This document shows positions 42,969-52,347 of a stretch of DNA of 64,000 nt, in pieces (within the stretch, counting starts at the first letter, position 1; each line of letters starts with the position of its first letter). Position numbers and translations under genes: made by a program. This DNA is from Chryseobacterium defluvii (GTDB taxonomy: Bacteria > Bacteroidota > Bacteroidia > Flavobacteriales > Weeksellaceae). The stretch covers positions 1 through 64,000 of the forward strand of contig NZ_RBXB01000001.1 in NCBI RefSeq assembly GCF_003634775.1, given 5' to 3'. The notes under the pieces are model-generated. The model saw only the letters and a program-made list of their open reading frames with translations, had not been told where the DNA came from and did not search any database.

Positions 42969-45900
42969 CTAATTATTTCTGTTTTTTACTAATAGCCAGC
43001 TGGTATATTTTATGGAAGTATTAGTCCCGAATTCAGTCCAGCTTATAAAATACCAGTAGGTTGCAGTATATACATGCCTTCCGCCAACTCTTCCGTCCCA
43101 CGTATATCTATTGGATGGCGTTCCTCTGAAAATTTCCGCTCCATATCTGTCAAATATTCTAAACTCAAGATTATTGTTATCCATGAGAGCCGAATAATCG
43201 ATATCGTCATTATGCCCGTCATCATTAGGGGTAATCGTGTTGATCAGGTTAATAAGGACGAATGGTTTTTCAATGACGGCGCAATTTTTAGAGTCTCTTA
43301 CATACGCGATGTAGCTTCCTCTCGGTACATTATAAAATACAGCTGAGCTTTGCCATGTTACTCCGTCTATAGAATATTCATATGGAGGATTCCCACCGCT
43401 TGCTCCGATGGTAACGGTAGAACCATTGATTTCAATAGAGGTGATCGCCGGGAGTGGGGATTCGGAAACACTTACATGTTGTCTGTATACACAACCGTTG
43501 AAGGTAAGGTCTACCCAATAATTTCCAATACCTACATTCGTGATGGAAGGAGTGGTTGCTCCTGTACTCCATAAATAGCTTTGGAAACCCGGTCCTGCAT
43601 CTAAAGTAGTGGTCATCTTGGCACAGATAACTTTGTCCGTAAGAATATCCGATTTTTTAGGTGTTTTGATATTGATACGAAGTGTGCCTACTTCCGGGCA
43701 GACTCCTGGTTTTTCAAATCTTACATAAATCGTTTGGGCTGTATTGATACTTAAAGGGCTCGTTAAAGGATTTATATCATTCTGGGCATCGGCTAAACTG
43801 GCATGGAAACTAAATGTTACGTTAGGATCTGCTGTAAACAGATTCATGAACTGAAGTAAATCCACCAGCAAAATCCCGTCAAGATCATTATCACAAATAC
43901 TTTGTACCACAGAACTTGTAATCAGGGGAATTTTGGCGCCAATGCTGAAGTTTAAAGGCTTAATTACTGTAGCACATCCGTCAGGAGAATCCACTCTAAT
44001 GTAAATAGTAGTAGGAGCGGTATAACTCCAGTTATTAGGAAGTGTATTTGCATTTCCTGCATTTGCATCCGTCAAACTTGCATAATACCTTACATTGGTA
44101 AAATAAGTTGGATTATTAAGAACGATAGGAGTGATGTTTGATAAAATAATATTAACTACACCATCCAGGTTATCATCACAGAAAACACCATTATAATTAT
44201 CTACTACAATTGCCAGATTGTATAGATTGAGAGTAATCTGGGCAATACTTTTACAACCGAGAGCATTTTTTACTACTGCATAAACAATGGTGCCATTCGG
44301 AGCTGTATATGTTGTAGGAGTAGTGATTAATGCACCGGGATTTTCAGTTTGGGCGTCTGCCAGAGTAGGATAGTAGGTAATCGTAACAGGTGAACTGGTA
44401 GTAACATTTGCTGTGGTAAGATTAAACGTTCCCTGTCCATTTATATTACAGGCGTTGAGTGTGACATTTTGAACCGGAATGGACTGAATGTTAATGGTTA
44501 CTGTTACTATTTCACAGTCAGGAAAATCGGGATTATTTCCACAGAATGAATAAACAAAGGTATCTGTTCCGGAAGTTCCCGGATTGGTAACGGTATAGGT
44601 GATTACTCCGGTAGCCGGATTTACAACAGCTGTTCCTAAGGTAGGTTGTGTTGTCACGGCAACGGTTGAGGCAACAGGGGTCTGTGTGGAACTGCTAAAG
44701 ACGGGAGTAATTGTCTGTGAGGTACATACGTTGTAAGAAGCCGTACTTTGTTTTGTGCAATTTAAAACTTTAAACTGTTCTGTTAGTAAAGGGGCACAGC
44801 TTCCCATGGTTACTGAACATGTATAATAACCGGATTGGGTAGGAGTATAAGATGCTCCGGTAGCTCCAGGAATTAGGTTCCCATTTACGTACCATTGATA
44901 TGTATCATAAATGATAGGGTCTACTGTGAGTATAATTCCCGGAATACAGTCTCCTCCTGATTTCAGGATAACTGGCTGTGTGGGAAATCCTGCGAAGAAT
45001 CCTCCGTATCCCACGGCATCACTTCCTGCGTTGATTCCCGCCATAATGGCTTTACTTGAAACTACGGTAATTGTTCCTGATACGTTCGGAATTCCATAGG
45101 TTACCCAGTTATTGGTTCCTGTCATATTAAAAGGTCCGGTAGTAGCCGGAGGTACTCCTCCGTTTACTGTAACAATAGCTCCCTTTTCAGTAATAAGGTT
45201 TAATTTTGTCGGAATATTCAGGATTCCCGAAGGGTTGTTGTTGGAGTGGACAAAGTTTTCATCAATAAAACCGAGCTCATTGATTTGTTTGGGCAAATAA
45301 CAGTTCAGAGCAGGTATAAAATTGAAGCCACCTGTTGCTACCTCATTTCCGGTGGTTGCAGCCCCTGCAAGTATTTGGTAAACATACGCATTTTTAGAGG
45401 TTTTCATATACAGGTTATAATGTCCTGTGGTTCCCTGTAAAAGAAATTTAGTATCGGGAACTACAAAATATTGTCCTGTATTTAAAGTGGCGATGGGAGG
45501 AATTTCATTATTTACAAAAACCTGTGTATTATCTTCTGTGGCAATAATCAATGCTCCTTCCATATTGGATCCGATATTACCATTTCCTTTTACTAAGGCG
45601 AATTCAGTTCCTAATCTTTCAACAGGAACAGCCTGGTCCATCAGAATATCTGAACTTGTAACAAAGTTTCCTGCATATTGACCATTAAAATTTCCATTGG
45701 TGATATTGACTGCTTTGTTCGCCGTGATTTTTGCTCCAATAAAACCATCAAAATTACCTGTGATGTTTCCAACTCCTTCGATGATGTATGACTGGCCTTT
45801 ATTTAAAGTAAAAGTTATTGTTGGATTGGTTGCTCCTGTTGTTCCGTTGGAAAACTGAACAGTCGGTTTATAGCCTGAGACGGTTACTGTTGTATTGTCT

Positions 45901-46376
45901 TCTGTAGCTAAAATACTCGTCATGAAATTGAGTATGCCATTGTTGGCTGTAATGGGAGCATGGGCTGCATAAAAGTTTTTTCCTGTAGAAGGAATACCTT
46001 TCGAGGTAATAATTTCTGCGTGATTAAATACCGAGAACCTTAAGTTAGCATAAAAAGGAAATTCTGCTTTCAGGTAGAGTCCTTTAGTGGTAGGAGTAAA
46101 TAAATCTGTTTGTTGGGTAGTGATGATATAGTTCCTTAATACATCAAATTTCTGAGGATTATTCTTACTGATGATTACGGTACCAATCAGGATATTGTTA
46201 TTATAAATGTTTACGGGAAAGGGAGTTGTTCTGTTAGTAGATAAATAAAGATTCTGATATGGATTTGGATTATTAGTTCTGTCCATCATCGGGGCAAACC
46301 AGTGCTCACGGTCCAGCTGTGCAAAAGTGGAGGTGAAGATGTAAAATATAAATAAAAAAGATAGAATTTTCTTCAT
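42969..46376 (-). CDS. Giant T9SS type B surface protein 1 (IgGFc-binding-like N-terminus)
   Basis: 1135 residues, signal peptide 1-19. Residues about 22-470 resemble the IgGFc-binding N-terminal domain (HWFAPMMDRTNN; TPFPVNIYNNNILIGTVII; ILATEDNTTVTVSGY; ILMDQAVPVERLGTEFALVKG). An Ig-like segment (QWYVNGNLIPGATGASYTPT) and a tandem-95-like segment (FVYSFCGNNPDFPDCE) follow, then two CDDN/CDND modules (about 735-905) that only this copy and copy 4 have. The end (ITPNDDGHNDDIDYSALMD; RIFDRYGAEIFRG; YWYFISWTEFG; LLVKNRNN) is the type B sorting domain of gliding-motility-associated proteins. Probably a secreted adhesin; ligand unknown. Confidence 0.85.
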   Translation of the reverse strand: MKKILSFLFIFYIFTSTFAQLDREHWFAPMMDRTNNPNPYQNLYLSTNRTTPFPVNIYNNNILIGTVIISKNNPQKFDVLRNYIITTQQTDLFTPTTKGLYLKAEFPFYANLRFSVFNHAEIITSKGIPSTGKNFYAAHAPITANNGILNFMTSILATEDNTTVTVSGYKPTVQFSNGTTGATNPTITFTLNKGQSYIIEGVGNITGNFDGFIGAKITANKAVNITNGNFNGQYAGNFVTSSDILMDQAVPVERLGTEFALVKGNGNIGSNMEGALIIATEDNTQVFVNNEIPPIATLNTGQYFVVPDTKFLLQGTTGHYNLYMKTSKNAYVYQILAGAATTGNEVATGGFNFIPALNCYLPKQINELGFIDENFVHSNNNPSGILNIPTKLNLITEKGAIVTVNGGVPPATTGPFNMTGTNNWVTYGIPNVSGTITVVSSKAIMAGINAGSDAVGYGGFFAGFPTQPVILKSGGDCIPGIILTVDPIIYDTYQWYVNGNLIPGATGASYTPTQSGYYTCSVTMGSCAPLLTEQFKVLNCTKQSTASYNVCTSQTITPVFSSSTQTPVASTVAVTTQPTLGTAVVNPATGVITYTVTNPGTSGTDTFVYSFCGNNPDFPDCEIVTVTINIQSIPVQNVTLNACNINGQGTFNLTTANVTTSSPVTITYYPTLADAQTENPGALITTPTTYTAPNGTIVYAVVKNALGCKSIAQITLNLYNLAIVVDNYNGVFCDDNLDGVVNIILSNITPIVLNNPTYFTNVRYYASLTDANAGNANTLPNNWSYTAPTTIYIRVDSPDGCATVIKPLNFSIGAKIPLITSSVVQSICDNDLDGILLVDLLQFMNLFTADPNVTFSFHASLADAQNDINPLTSPLSINTAQTIYVRFEKPGVCPEVGTLRINIKTPKKSDILTDKVICAKMTTTLDAGPGFQSYLWSTGATTPSITNVGIGNYWVDLTFNGCVYRQHVSVSESPLPAITSIEINGSTVTIGASGGNPPYEYSIDGVTWQSSAVFYNVPRGSYIAYVRDSKNCAVIEKPFVLINLINTITPNDDGHNDDIDYSALMDNNNLEFRIFDRYGAEIFRGTPSNRYTWDGRVGGRHVYTATYWYFISWTEFGTNTSIKYTSWLLVKNRNN

Positions 46377-46395
46377 TTAGGGCTGGCTTTTATCA

Positions 46396-46403
46396 CAAAT
46401 TTA
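46396..46403 (-). promoter_or_regulatory. -7 element of surface protein 1
   Basis: Minus-strand TAAATTTG, 19 bases before the start. Confidence 0.45.
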
Positions 46404-46440
46404 ATAATAAAAAGTATTAATTGCTTGAAAAAATAATAAA

Positions 46441-46468
46441 AAAACCACGATTTTAAAATCGTGGTTTT
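46441..46468 (-). terminator. Terminator of surface protein 2
   Basis: AAAACCACGATTTTAAAATC and the mirrored half form a perfect 28-base palindrome with T on the minus strand, 21 bases after the stop at 46490. The core ACCACGA is repeated in the terminator of surface protein 3. Confidence 0.85.
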
Positions 46469-46489
46469 CTTTAAATATGATAAAGCGTA

Positions 46490-49303
46490 TTATTCTCTGT
46501 TTTTCACCAAAATCCAGCCGGTATATTTTATTGGCGTTTGTTTGCTGTTCGGCTCATTCCATCCGATTTCAAACCAATAGTTTCCGGTAGATAATCTCTT
46601 GGTTCCATTGCTGGTACCATTCCACTTATAGCCATTAGATTTATCAGCCTGATAGATTTTACTTCCATATCTGTCGAAGATGTTGAAGACTAAATTATTT
46701 TTAGTTGCTAATGCAGAATAATCAACAAAATCATTAATACCATCTTCGTTTGGAGTAATTACGTTAATCAGGTTAGGAATTGTAATGGCAATATCAATGG
46801 GTTCACAATCGTAAGCGTCTTTTACATATACCGTAACATCACCTCTTGCAACATCTGTGAATACATTAGAGTCCTGCCAGTTAATATTATCAATTGAATA
46901 TTTATAAGGAGCAGTTCCTCCAACTACTGTTACAGTTACAGTTGTATTCGAGATATCAATATTTGAAATTACAGGTTGTTCAGCCGGGTAAACTTTTACC
47001 GTCTGGGTAGTGAAACATTCTCCTGTTTTTAATTTAACCCAGTAGGTCCCGACTCCCACATTGTTGATAGATTGTGTAGTTGCTCCGGTACTCCATAGGT
47101 AAGATACAAATCCGGGACCTGCATCTAAAGTTGTTTTATCTTCAATACAGATAATTTTATCTTCTAACACAGTAGATTTTACCGGAGGTAAAACTGTAAG
47201 CGTTATTTCTGCGATTTTATAACATCCGTTTGCGTTGATCACTTTTACATAAGCAACACCGGTAGGAGCAATATAGTTGTTCGGGTTTGTAATCTGGTTT
47301 GTTCCGTTTACAGCATCTGTAGGAGACGGATAGTATTCTTTGGTAACCCCTGTTTCTGAAGTTACTGTAGCTACCGTAAGATTAAATAATGCCGTTGCAG
47401 GATTAGATTCAATGAAACAAGATCTTATATTGGCGTTATTGACAACCGGGCTTTTGGAAACCGTTAAATTTAATGTAATCTGTTCACAATCCACAAATTC
47501 TGGCGCGTTACCACAAAACTTATAGACAATAGAGTCAGGCCCGAAATATCCAAAGTTCGGAGTATAGTTGATTGCACCCGTAACCGGATCCAATGTTGCC
47601 GTGCCATTAGTTGGAGGCGTTACAATTGTTACAGTTCCCGGTACATATGTCTGGGTAGAATTACTGAACTCAGGAACAATTGTCTGATAACCTTCACATA
47701 CCGTAAGTGTACTTGTACTTTCAAATAAACACGTGAATACCTTATATACAGGCGTTATTGCAGGAGGGCAGCTTCCTACTGTAATTCTTGCGGTATAATT
47801 ACCCGCCTGTGTAGGGGTGTAAGAGTTGCTTGTTGCTCCCGGAATAGGATTCCCATTTAAAAACCACTGATAAGTATCATAACTATCATCAACTTCTAGT
47901 ACAATTCCAGGGATACAATCTCCTGTTTGCTTCGAAATTAACGGAATAGAAGAGAATCCGGCAAAGTACCCCCCATATCCGGCTGTACTATATCCTCCGT
48001 TAATACCTGCTGTTACAGCCTTAGTGGAAGTAACTGCAACGTTTCCGGTGATTCCCTGAATTGCATAGGTAACCCATTGGTTATTTCCGGTAAGCGGGAA
48101 AGGTCCCTGTGCAGCTGTAGGAGTTACACCATTCACGGTTACAGCAGCACCAGCTTCCGTTAAGATGTTAAGTTTTAACGTGATAGCTGATGTAATAGTT
48201 GGCATCTCATTGATCTTGCCAATCTCGTCGATTTTTCTAGGTAAGAAACAGTTCAACGGCGGTATATAGTTATAACCTCCCGTATTATTGGCAGATCCGG
48301 AACCAATTAATTGATATAGGTATACATTTTTAGTAGTACGGATATACATGTTGGAATGTCCACCTGCCTGTGTCGCATAGGCATTTGCTAAAATTCGATA
48401 ATAATCTCCTTCATTAATGGTGGCCACCGGAGTTGTACCGTTGTTAATATAAATTTCAGTATTGTTGTCAGTGGCAACAATAATTCCACCTTCCATATTA
48501 CCCGTACTGGTGGAAATACTTTTTACCATGGCAAATTCATTTCCAAGACGGTCGGTTGGAACAGATTGGTCCATAATAAGGTCGGAACCGTCGTTACTAC
48601 CCGTCGCATAGAATCCATTGGCATTACCATTGGTAACGGAAATAGGCTTGTTAGATTCGATTTTAGCTCCTATAAAACCTGTTTGGTTGGCAACAATGTT
48701 TGCTAAACCCGCCAAAATATAGGATTGTCCTTTATTTAAGGTCACTGTAAGAGTTAATGGAGTGGGAGTAGATACATTAATGAACTGTACATTCGGATCA
48801 TACCCTGAAACAGTAACAGTGGTATTGTCTTCCGTTGCCATGATTCCGGTAGTGAAATTATTGGCAGTTGAGCTATACATCAAAGGAGTGGCAGCCGCAT
48901 AGAACTTTGTTCCGATACCTGCTTTTCCTTTACTTGTTACAATTTCACCGTGTGCACTTTGTGCGATCCTCAAGCTACAGAAATAAGGTTTATCCCCTTT
49001 AGTGTAAACTCCGATATTGGCAGGAATGGCAGCACTTGAAGCGGCAGTAGTCTGAATAAAGGCTCCTCCCAGCGTGAAAGATTGTGGAGCTCCTTTACTA
49101 ATGGTTACAGCTCCAATTTGAGTATTATTGCTGTAAATTTTCACCTCAAAAGGTGTGGTAGAATCTGTTGAAAAATACAATGCATGATTATAGCCTGAGG
49201 TAGATGCATAATAGGGTGCAAACCAATGATCTGTATCTCTTTGGGCAAATAATGTACTGCATGTTACTAAAATTAATACAAAAGAGAGTAGAAATTTTTT
49301 CAT
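46490..49303 (-). CDS. Giant T9SS type B surface protein 2 (IgGFc-binding-like N-terminus)
   Basis: 937 residues from the ATG at 49303; the ATG two codons upstream (49309) is possible but paralogs start MKKFLLS/MKRFLLS here. Signal peptide 1-18. Same order as copy 1: IgGFc-binding-like domain (about 20-440; GVYTKGDKPYFCSLRIA; ATEDNTTVTVSGYDP; LIMDQSVPTDRLGNEF), Ig-like segment (QWFLNGNPIPGATSNSYTPT), tandem-95-like segment (GPDSIVYKFCGNAPEFVDCE), then directly the terminal half. The two CDND modules of copies 1 and 4 are absent. Type B sorting domain at the end (VITPNEDGINDFVDYSALAT; FDRYGSKIYQ; YTGWILVKNRE). Closest to copy 3. Confidence 0.85.
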   Translation of the reverse strand: MKKFLLSFVLILVTCSTLFAQRDTDHWFAPYYASTSGYNHALYFSTDSTTPFEVKIYSNNTQIGAVTISKGAPQSFTLGGAFIQTTAASSAAIPANIGVYTKGDKPYFCSLRIAQSAHGEIVTSKGKAGIGTKFYAAATPLMYSSTANNFTTGIMATEDNTTVTVSGYDPNVQFINVSTPTPLTLTVTLNKGQSYILAGLANIVANQTGFIGAKIESNKPISVTNGNANGFYATGSNDGSDLIMDQSVPTDRLGNEFAMVKSISTSTGNMEGGIIVATDNNTEIYINNGTTPVATINEGDYYRILANAYATQAGGHSNMYIRTTKNVYLYQLIGSGSANNTGGYNYIPPLNCFLPRKIDEIGKINEMPTITSAITLKLNILTEAGAAVTVNGVTPTAAQGPFPLTGNNQWVTYAIQGITGNVAVTSTKAVTAGINGGYSTAGYGGYFAGFSSIPLISKQTGDCIPGIVLEVDDSYDTYQWFLNGNPIPGATSNSYTPTQAGNYTARITVGSCPPAITPVYKVFTCLFESTSTLTVCEGYQTIVPEFSNSTQTYVPGTVTIVTPPTNGTATLDPVTGAINYTPNFGYFGPDSIVYKFCGNAPEFVDCEQITLNLTVSKSPVVNNANIRSCFIESNPATALFNLTVATVTSETGVTKEYYPSPTDAVNGTNQITNPNNYIAPTGVAYVKVINANGCYKIAEITLTVLPPVKSTVLEDKIICIEDKTTLDAGPGFVSYLWSTGATTQSINNVGVGTYWVKLKTGECFTTQTVKVYPAEQPVISNIDISNTTVTVTVVGGTAPYKYSIDNINWQDSNVFTDVARGDVTVYVKDAYDCEPIDIAITIPNLINVITPNEDGINDFVDYSALATKNNLVFNIFDRYGSKIYQADKSNGYKWNGTSNGTKRLSTGNYWFEIGWNEPNSKQTPIKYTGWILVKNRE

Positions 49304-49325
49304 ATACAAAGAATTAGGATTTATG

Positions 49326-49333
49326 CAAAAATA
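49326..49333 (-). promoter_or_regulatory. -7 element of surface protein 2
   Basis: Minus-strand TATTTTTG; a shared TTAGGATTT (49314-49322) lies next to it, also found before surface protein 3. Confidence 0.45.
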
Positions 49334-49388
49334 CTAGAATATTTAATATAATTTTCAAAAAAACACTATAAAGTATTAATAAAACAAA

Positions 49389-49415
49389 AAACCACGATTT
49401 TTATTATCGTGGTTT
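49389..49415 (-). terminator. Terminator of surface protein 3
   Basis: AAACCACGA, loop, TCGTGGTTT, then T on the minus strand, 19 bases after the stop at 49435. Stem core is the same as in the terminator at 46441. Confidence 0.85.
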
Positions 49416-49434
49416 GTAATATTTTTTTAAAAAA

Positions 49435-52269
49435 TTATTCTCTGTTCTTTACCAAGATCCAACCTGTATATTTGATTGGGGTCTTTTCCTTATTAGGTTC
49501 AGTCCAATTAATATGGTACCAATAAGTTCCGGTTTGAACTTTTTTGTTGGAATGTCTTCCATCCCACTTATAGTTATTAAACTTATCACCTACGAATATC
49601 AGGTTTCCATATCTGTCATAGATCATAAAGCTAAGATCAACTTTGTAAGATAGCTCACTGTAATCGATATAATCATTTACATTATCTCCATTCGGAGTGA
49701 TTGCATTAAGAAGGTTTGGCACCGTGATTTCAACCGAAATAGGAGTACAGTCATAAGCATCTTTCACATAGAATGTATGCTGACCTCTTGAAAGGTTAGT
49801 AAACACATTGGAATCCTGCCAGTTCGCTGTTCCGTCTACAGCATATTTGTAAGGTGCTTTACCTCCGCTTACAATTACAGTTGCCGTATTGTTGGAAATC
49901 TGGATTTCTGTGATTACAGGATCTTGAGATTTTCTTACATGTACAAATTGCTTGATAGAACATCCGTTGTTTTCAAGAATAACCCAGTATTCTCCAACTC
50001 CAACTCCCTGTATGGAAGATGTTGTAGCACCTGTATTCCATTCGTATGAGTTATAGCCAGGTCCTGCATTCAGAGTTGTTCTGTCATCAATACAGATGTA
50101 CTGGTCAACAAGAAGAGGCGACTTTTTGATAGGAAGCGCGATCAATTCAATTTTTGCAATGGCAGAACATCCTTCACTTGTTGTTACTCTTACATATACG
50201 AAGCCACCTGCTGAAGCATAGTGCGCCGGATCCATAATCTGATTGCTTCCTGCGTTCAGGTCAATCATACTAGGGTAGTACTTTTTAATAAATGTTACAC
50301 CCGGTACCGGATCAACAATATTGGCTGTTGTAAGGTCAAATAAAGCTGCAGGATCATTATCGTACTGACATGCCTTTAATACTGCATCTTTTACCACAAA
50401 AGGAACCACAGTCAGATTTAAAGTAACCTGCTCGCAATCAATAAACTCAGCGGCATTACCACAGAATTGATAAACAATCTGGTCAGAACCTAAATAATTG
50501 GTATTAGGAACATAGGTAATAGTACCTGTAACAGGATTAAGAGTTGCAGTACCGTGTGTTGGTGCTGTAATTATCGTTACTGTACTTGCTACTGGAGTTT
50601 GCGTAGAAGATGAGAATGCAGGGGTGATAACTTTAGTAGAACAAATGTTTAATGCAGTTGTTGTCTTCTTCAAACAAGTGTATACTTTATAAATAGGAGT
50701 TACTGCTGCCTGACATGTTCCCATTGTTACCTTCACGGTATAGTTACCTGCCTGTGTAGGAGTATATGTAGGAGAAGTGGCGCCAGGGATAGCCGCTCCG
50801 TTTAATTGCCATTGATATGTTTCATAACCATCATCTACTTCCAATGTGATTCCGGGAACACATTCTCCGGTTTTTTTCGCAATTACAGGGATCGAAGAGA
50901 AACCTGCAAAGTACCCTCCATATCCTGCTGTACTATATCCACCGTTAATACCGGCTGTTACAGCTTTTGTAGAAGTAATGGTTAGGTTTGCTATTGGTGC
51001 AGAGGGTATTGGAATTTCATAAGTTTGCCATTGGGTATTACCTGTTAGTGAATAAGGCCCCTGTGCGGCAGTTGGAGCTATACCATTTACTAAAACGGTA
51101 GCTCCTGTCTCGGTAACGATGTTTAATTTTAAATTAATAGCACCGGTAGAACCAGGCATTTCATTGATCTTACCGATTTCATCAATTTTTCTAGGTAGGA
51201 AACAGTTCAATGGTGGAATATAATTGAATCCCCCTGTGTTATTTTCCGTACCTACTCCAACAAGTTGGTATAAGTATACATTCTTCGAAGTAGAAATAAA
51301 CATGTTGAAATGGCCGCTTCCCGCTATCTGTTCAACATAGTTGGTTTCATTGATTCTGTACCATTGTCCGGCATTAATTGTAGCTAAAGGTGTTGTAGAA
51401 CCATTCACAAAGATCTGAGTATTGTCTTCGGTAGCGACAATAAGACCTCCTTCCATGTTCTCGCTTGGATCGGTTGATTTTGTTTTTACTATGGCGAAAG
51501 TATTTCCAAGCCTGTCAACAGGTACCGCCTGATCCAGAATGGCATCCGATCCTGATGAACCTCCAGCTCCAAAGTTACCGTTGACGCTTCCATTCGTAAG
51601 AGTTATAGGTTTATCAGAAACTACTTTGGCTCCGATAAATCCTGTGGCATTAGCTGCTGTGGCTGTAGTTCCCGTAAAAAGAAACGATTTACCTTTATTT
51701 AATACAAAGGTATGAGTGTTTCCTGTCGGGGTTCCTCCAACGAATACTAATCCCGGAGTTGTCCACGATACTGTTACGGTGGTGTTATCTTCTGTTGCCA
51801 GAAGCCCTGCGGTAAAATTATAACCGGTACCTGCAGAGTTAGGGCTTGATGCAACATGAAATGTTTTACCAATACCAGCTTTTCCTTTACTGGTAACAAC
51901 TTCGCCATGAGAACCGTTAGCCATTCTTAAGCTACAGTAAAAAGGCTTGTCTGCTTTAAGGTATAAACCCTTGCCGATTACCTGAAATGCATCTGCTGTA
52001 GTAGTCCCTGCAATATCAGTAGGAACAACGGTATAGGTTTGTGGGTTTCCCTTACTGATGATAATCGGTGCAGGGGTTATAATCTGAGTGTTATTGGTAT
52101 AAATCTTTACCTCAAACGGGACAGTAGAATCTGTAGACAGATAGATGGTATTCGTATACGAACCAGCAGACGTATAGTACGGTGCAATCCAGTGTTCTGT
52201 ATCCCTCTGAGCAAAGAGCGTATTAATTGTCAAAAAAACTAATACTAAACTAAGTAGAAATCTTTTCAT
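49435..52269 (-). CDS. Giant T9SS type B surface protein 3 (IgGFc-binding-like N-terminus)
   Basis: 944 residues, signal peptide 1-20 (INTLFAQ). Domain order as copy 2: IgGFc-binding-like (about 22-450; GLYLKADKPFYCSLRMANG; ATEDNTTVTVSW; AILDQAVPVDRLGNTFAIVK), Ig-like (QWQLNGAAIPGATSPTYTPT), tandem-95-like (GSDQIVYQFCGNAAEFIDCE), a module IELIALPIKKSPLLVDQYIC, and the sorting domain (AITPNGDNVNDYIDYSELSY; IYDRYGNLIFVGDK; YTGWILVKNRE). It lacks the extra CDND modules. Very close to copy 2 over its whole length. Likely a recent tandem duplicate. Confidence 0.85.
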   Translation of the reverse strand: MKRFLLSLVLVFLTINTLFAQRDTEHWIAPYYTSAGSYTNTIYLSTDSTVPFEVKIYTNNTQIITPAPIIISKGNPQTYTVVPTDIAGTTTADAFQVIGKGLYLKADKPFYCSLRMANGSHGEVVTSKGKAGIGKTFHVASSPNSAGTGYNFTAGLLATEDNTTVTVSWTTPGLVFVGGTPTGNTHTFVLNKGKSFLFTGTTATAANATGFIGAKVVSDKPITLTNGSVNGNFGAGGSSGSDAILDQAVPVDRLGNTFAIVKTKSTDPSENMEGGLIVATEDNTQIFVNGSTTPLATINAGQWYRINETNYVEQIAGSGHFNMFISTSKNVYLYQLVGVGTENNTGGFNYIPPLNCFLPRKIDEIGKINEMPGSTGAINLKLNIVTETGATVLVNGIAPTAAQGPYSLTGNTQWQTYEIPIPSAPIANLTITSTKAVTAGINGGYSTAGYGGYFAGFSSIPVIAKKTGECVPGITLEVDDGYETYQWQLNGAAIPGATSPTYTPTQAGNYTVKVTMGTCQAAVTPIYKVYTCLKKTTTALNICSTKVITPAFSSSTQTPVASTVTIITAPTHGTATLNPVTGTITYVPNTNYLGSDQIVYQFCGNAAEFIDCEQVTLNLTVVPFVVKDAVLKACQYDNDPAALFDLTTANIVDPVPGVTFIKKYYPSMIDLNAGSNQIMDPAHYASAGGFVYVRVTTSEGCSAIAKIELIALPIKKSPLLVDQYICIDDRTTLNAGPGYNSYEWNTGATTSSIQGVGVGEYWVILENNGCSIKQFVHVRKSQDPVITEIQISNNTATVIVSGGKAPYKYAVDGTANWQDSNVFTNLSRGQHTFYVKDAYDCTPISVEITVPNLLNAITPNGDNVNDYIDYSELSYKVDLSFMIYDRYGNLIFVGDKFNNYKWDGRHSNKKVQTGTYWYHINWTEPNKEKTPIKYTGWILVKNRE

Positions 52270-52291
52270 AAATATGGAGTTAGGATTTCTA

Positions 52292-52299
52292 CAAAATTA
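52292..52299 (-). promoter_or_regulatory. -7 element of surface protein 3
   Basis: Minus-strand TAATTTTG, with TTAGGATTT at 52280-52288 as before surface protein 2. No terminator separates this gene from surface protein 4 upstream, so read-through is possible. Confidence 0.45.
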
Positions 52300-52347
52300 A
52301 AATAAAATTTGAAATATTCTTAATAAAATCTAAAGAAAATTAAAAAA

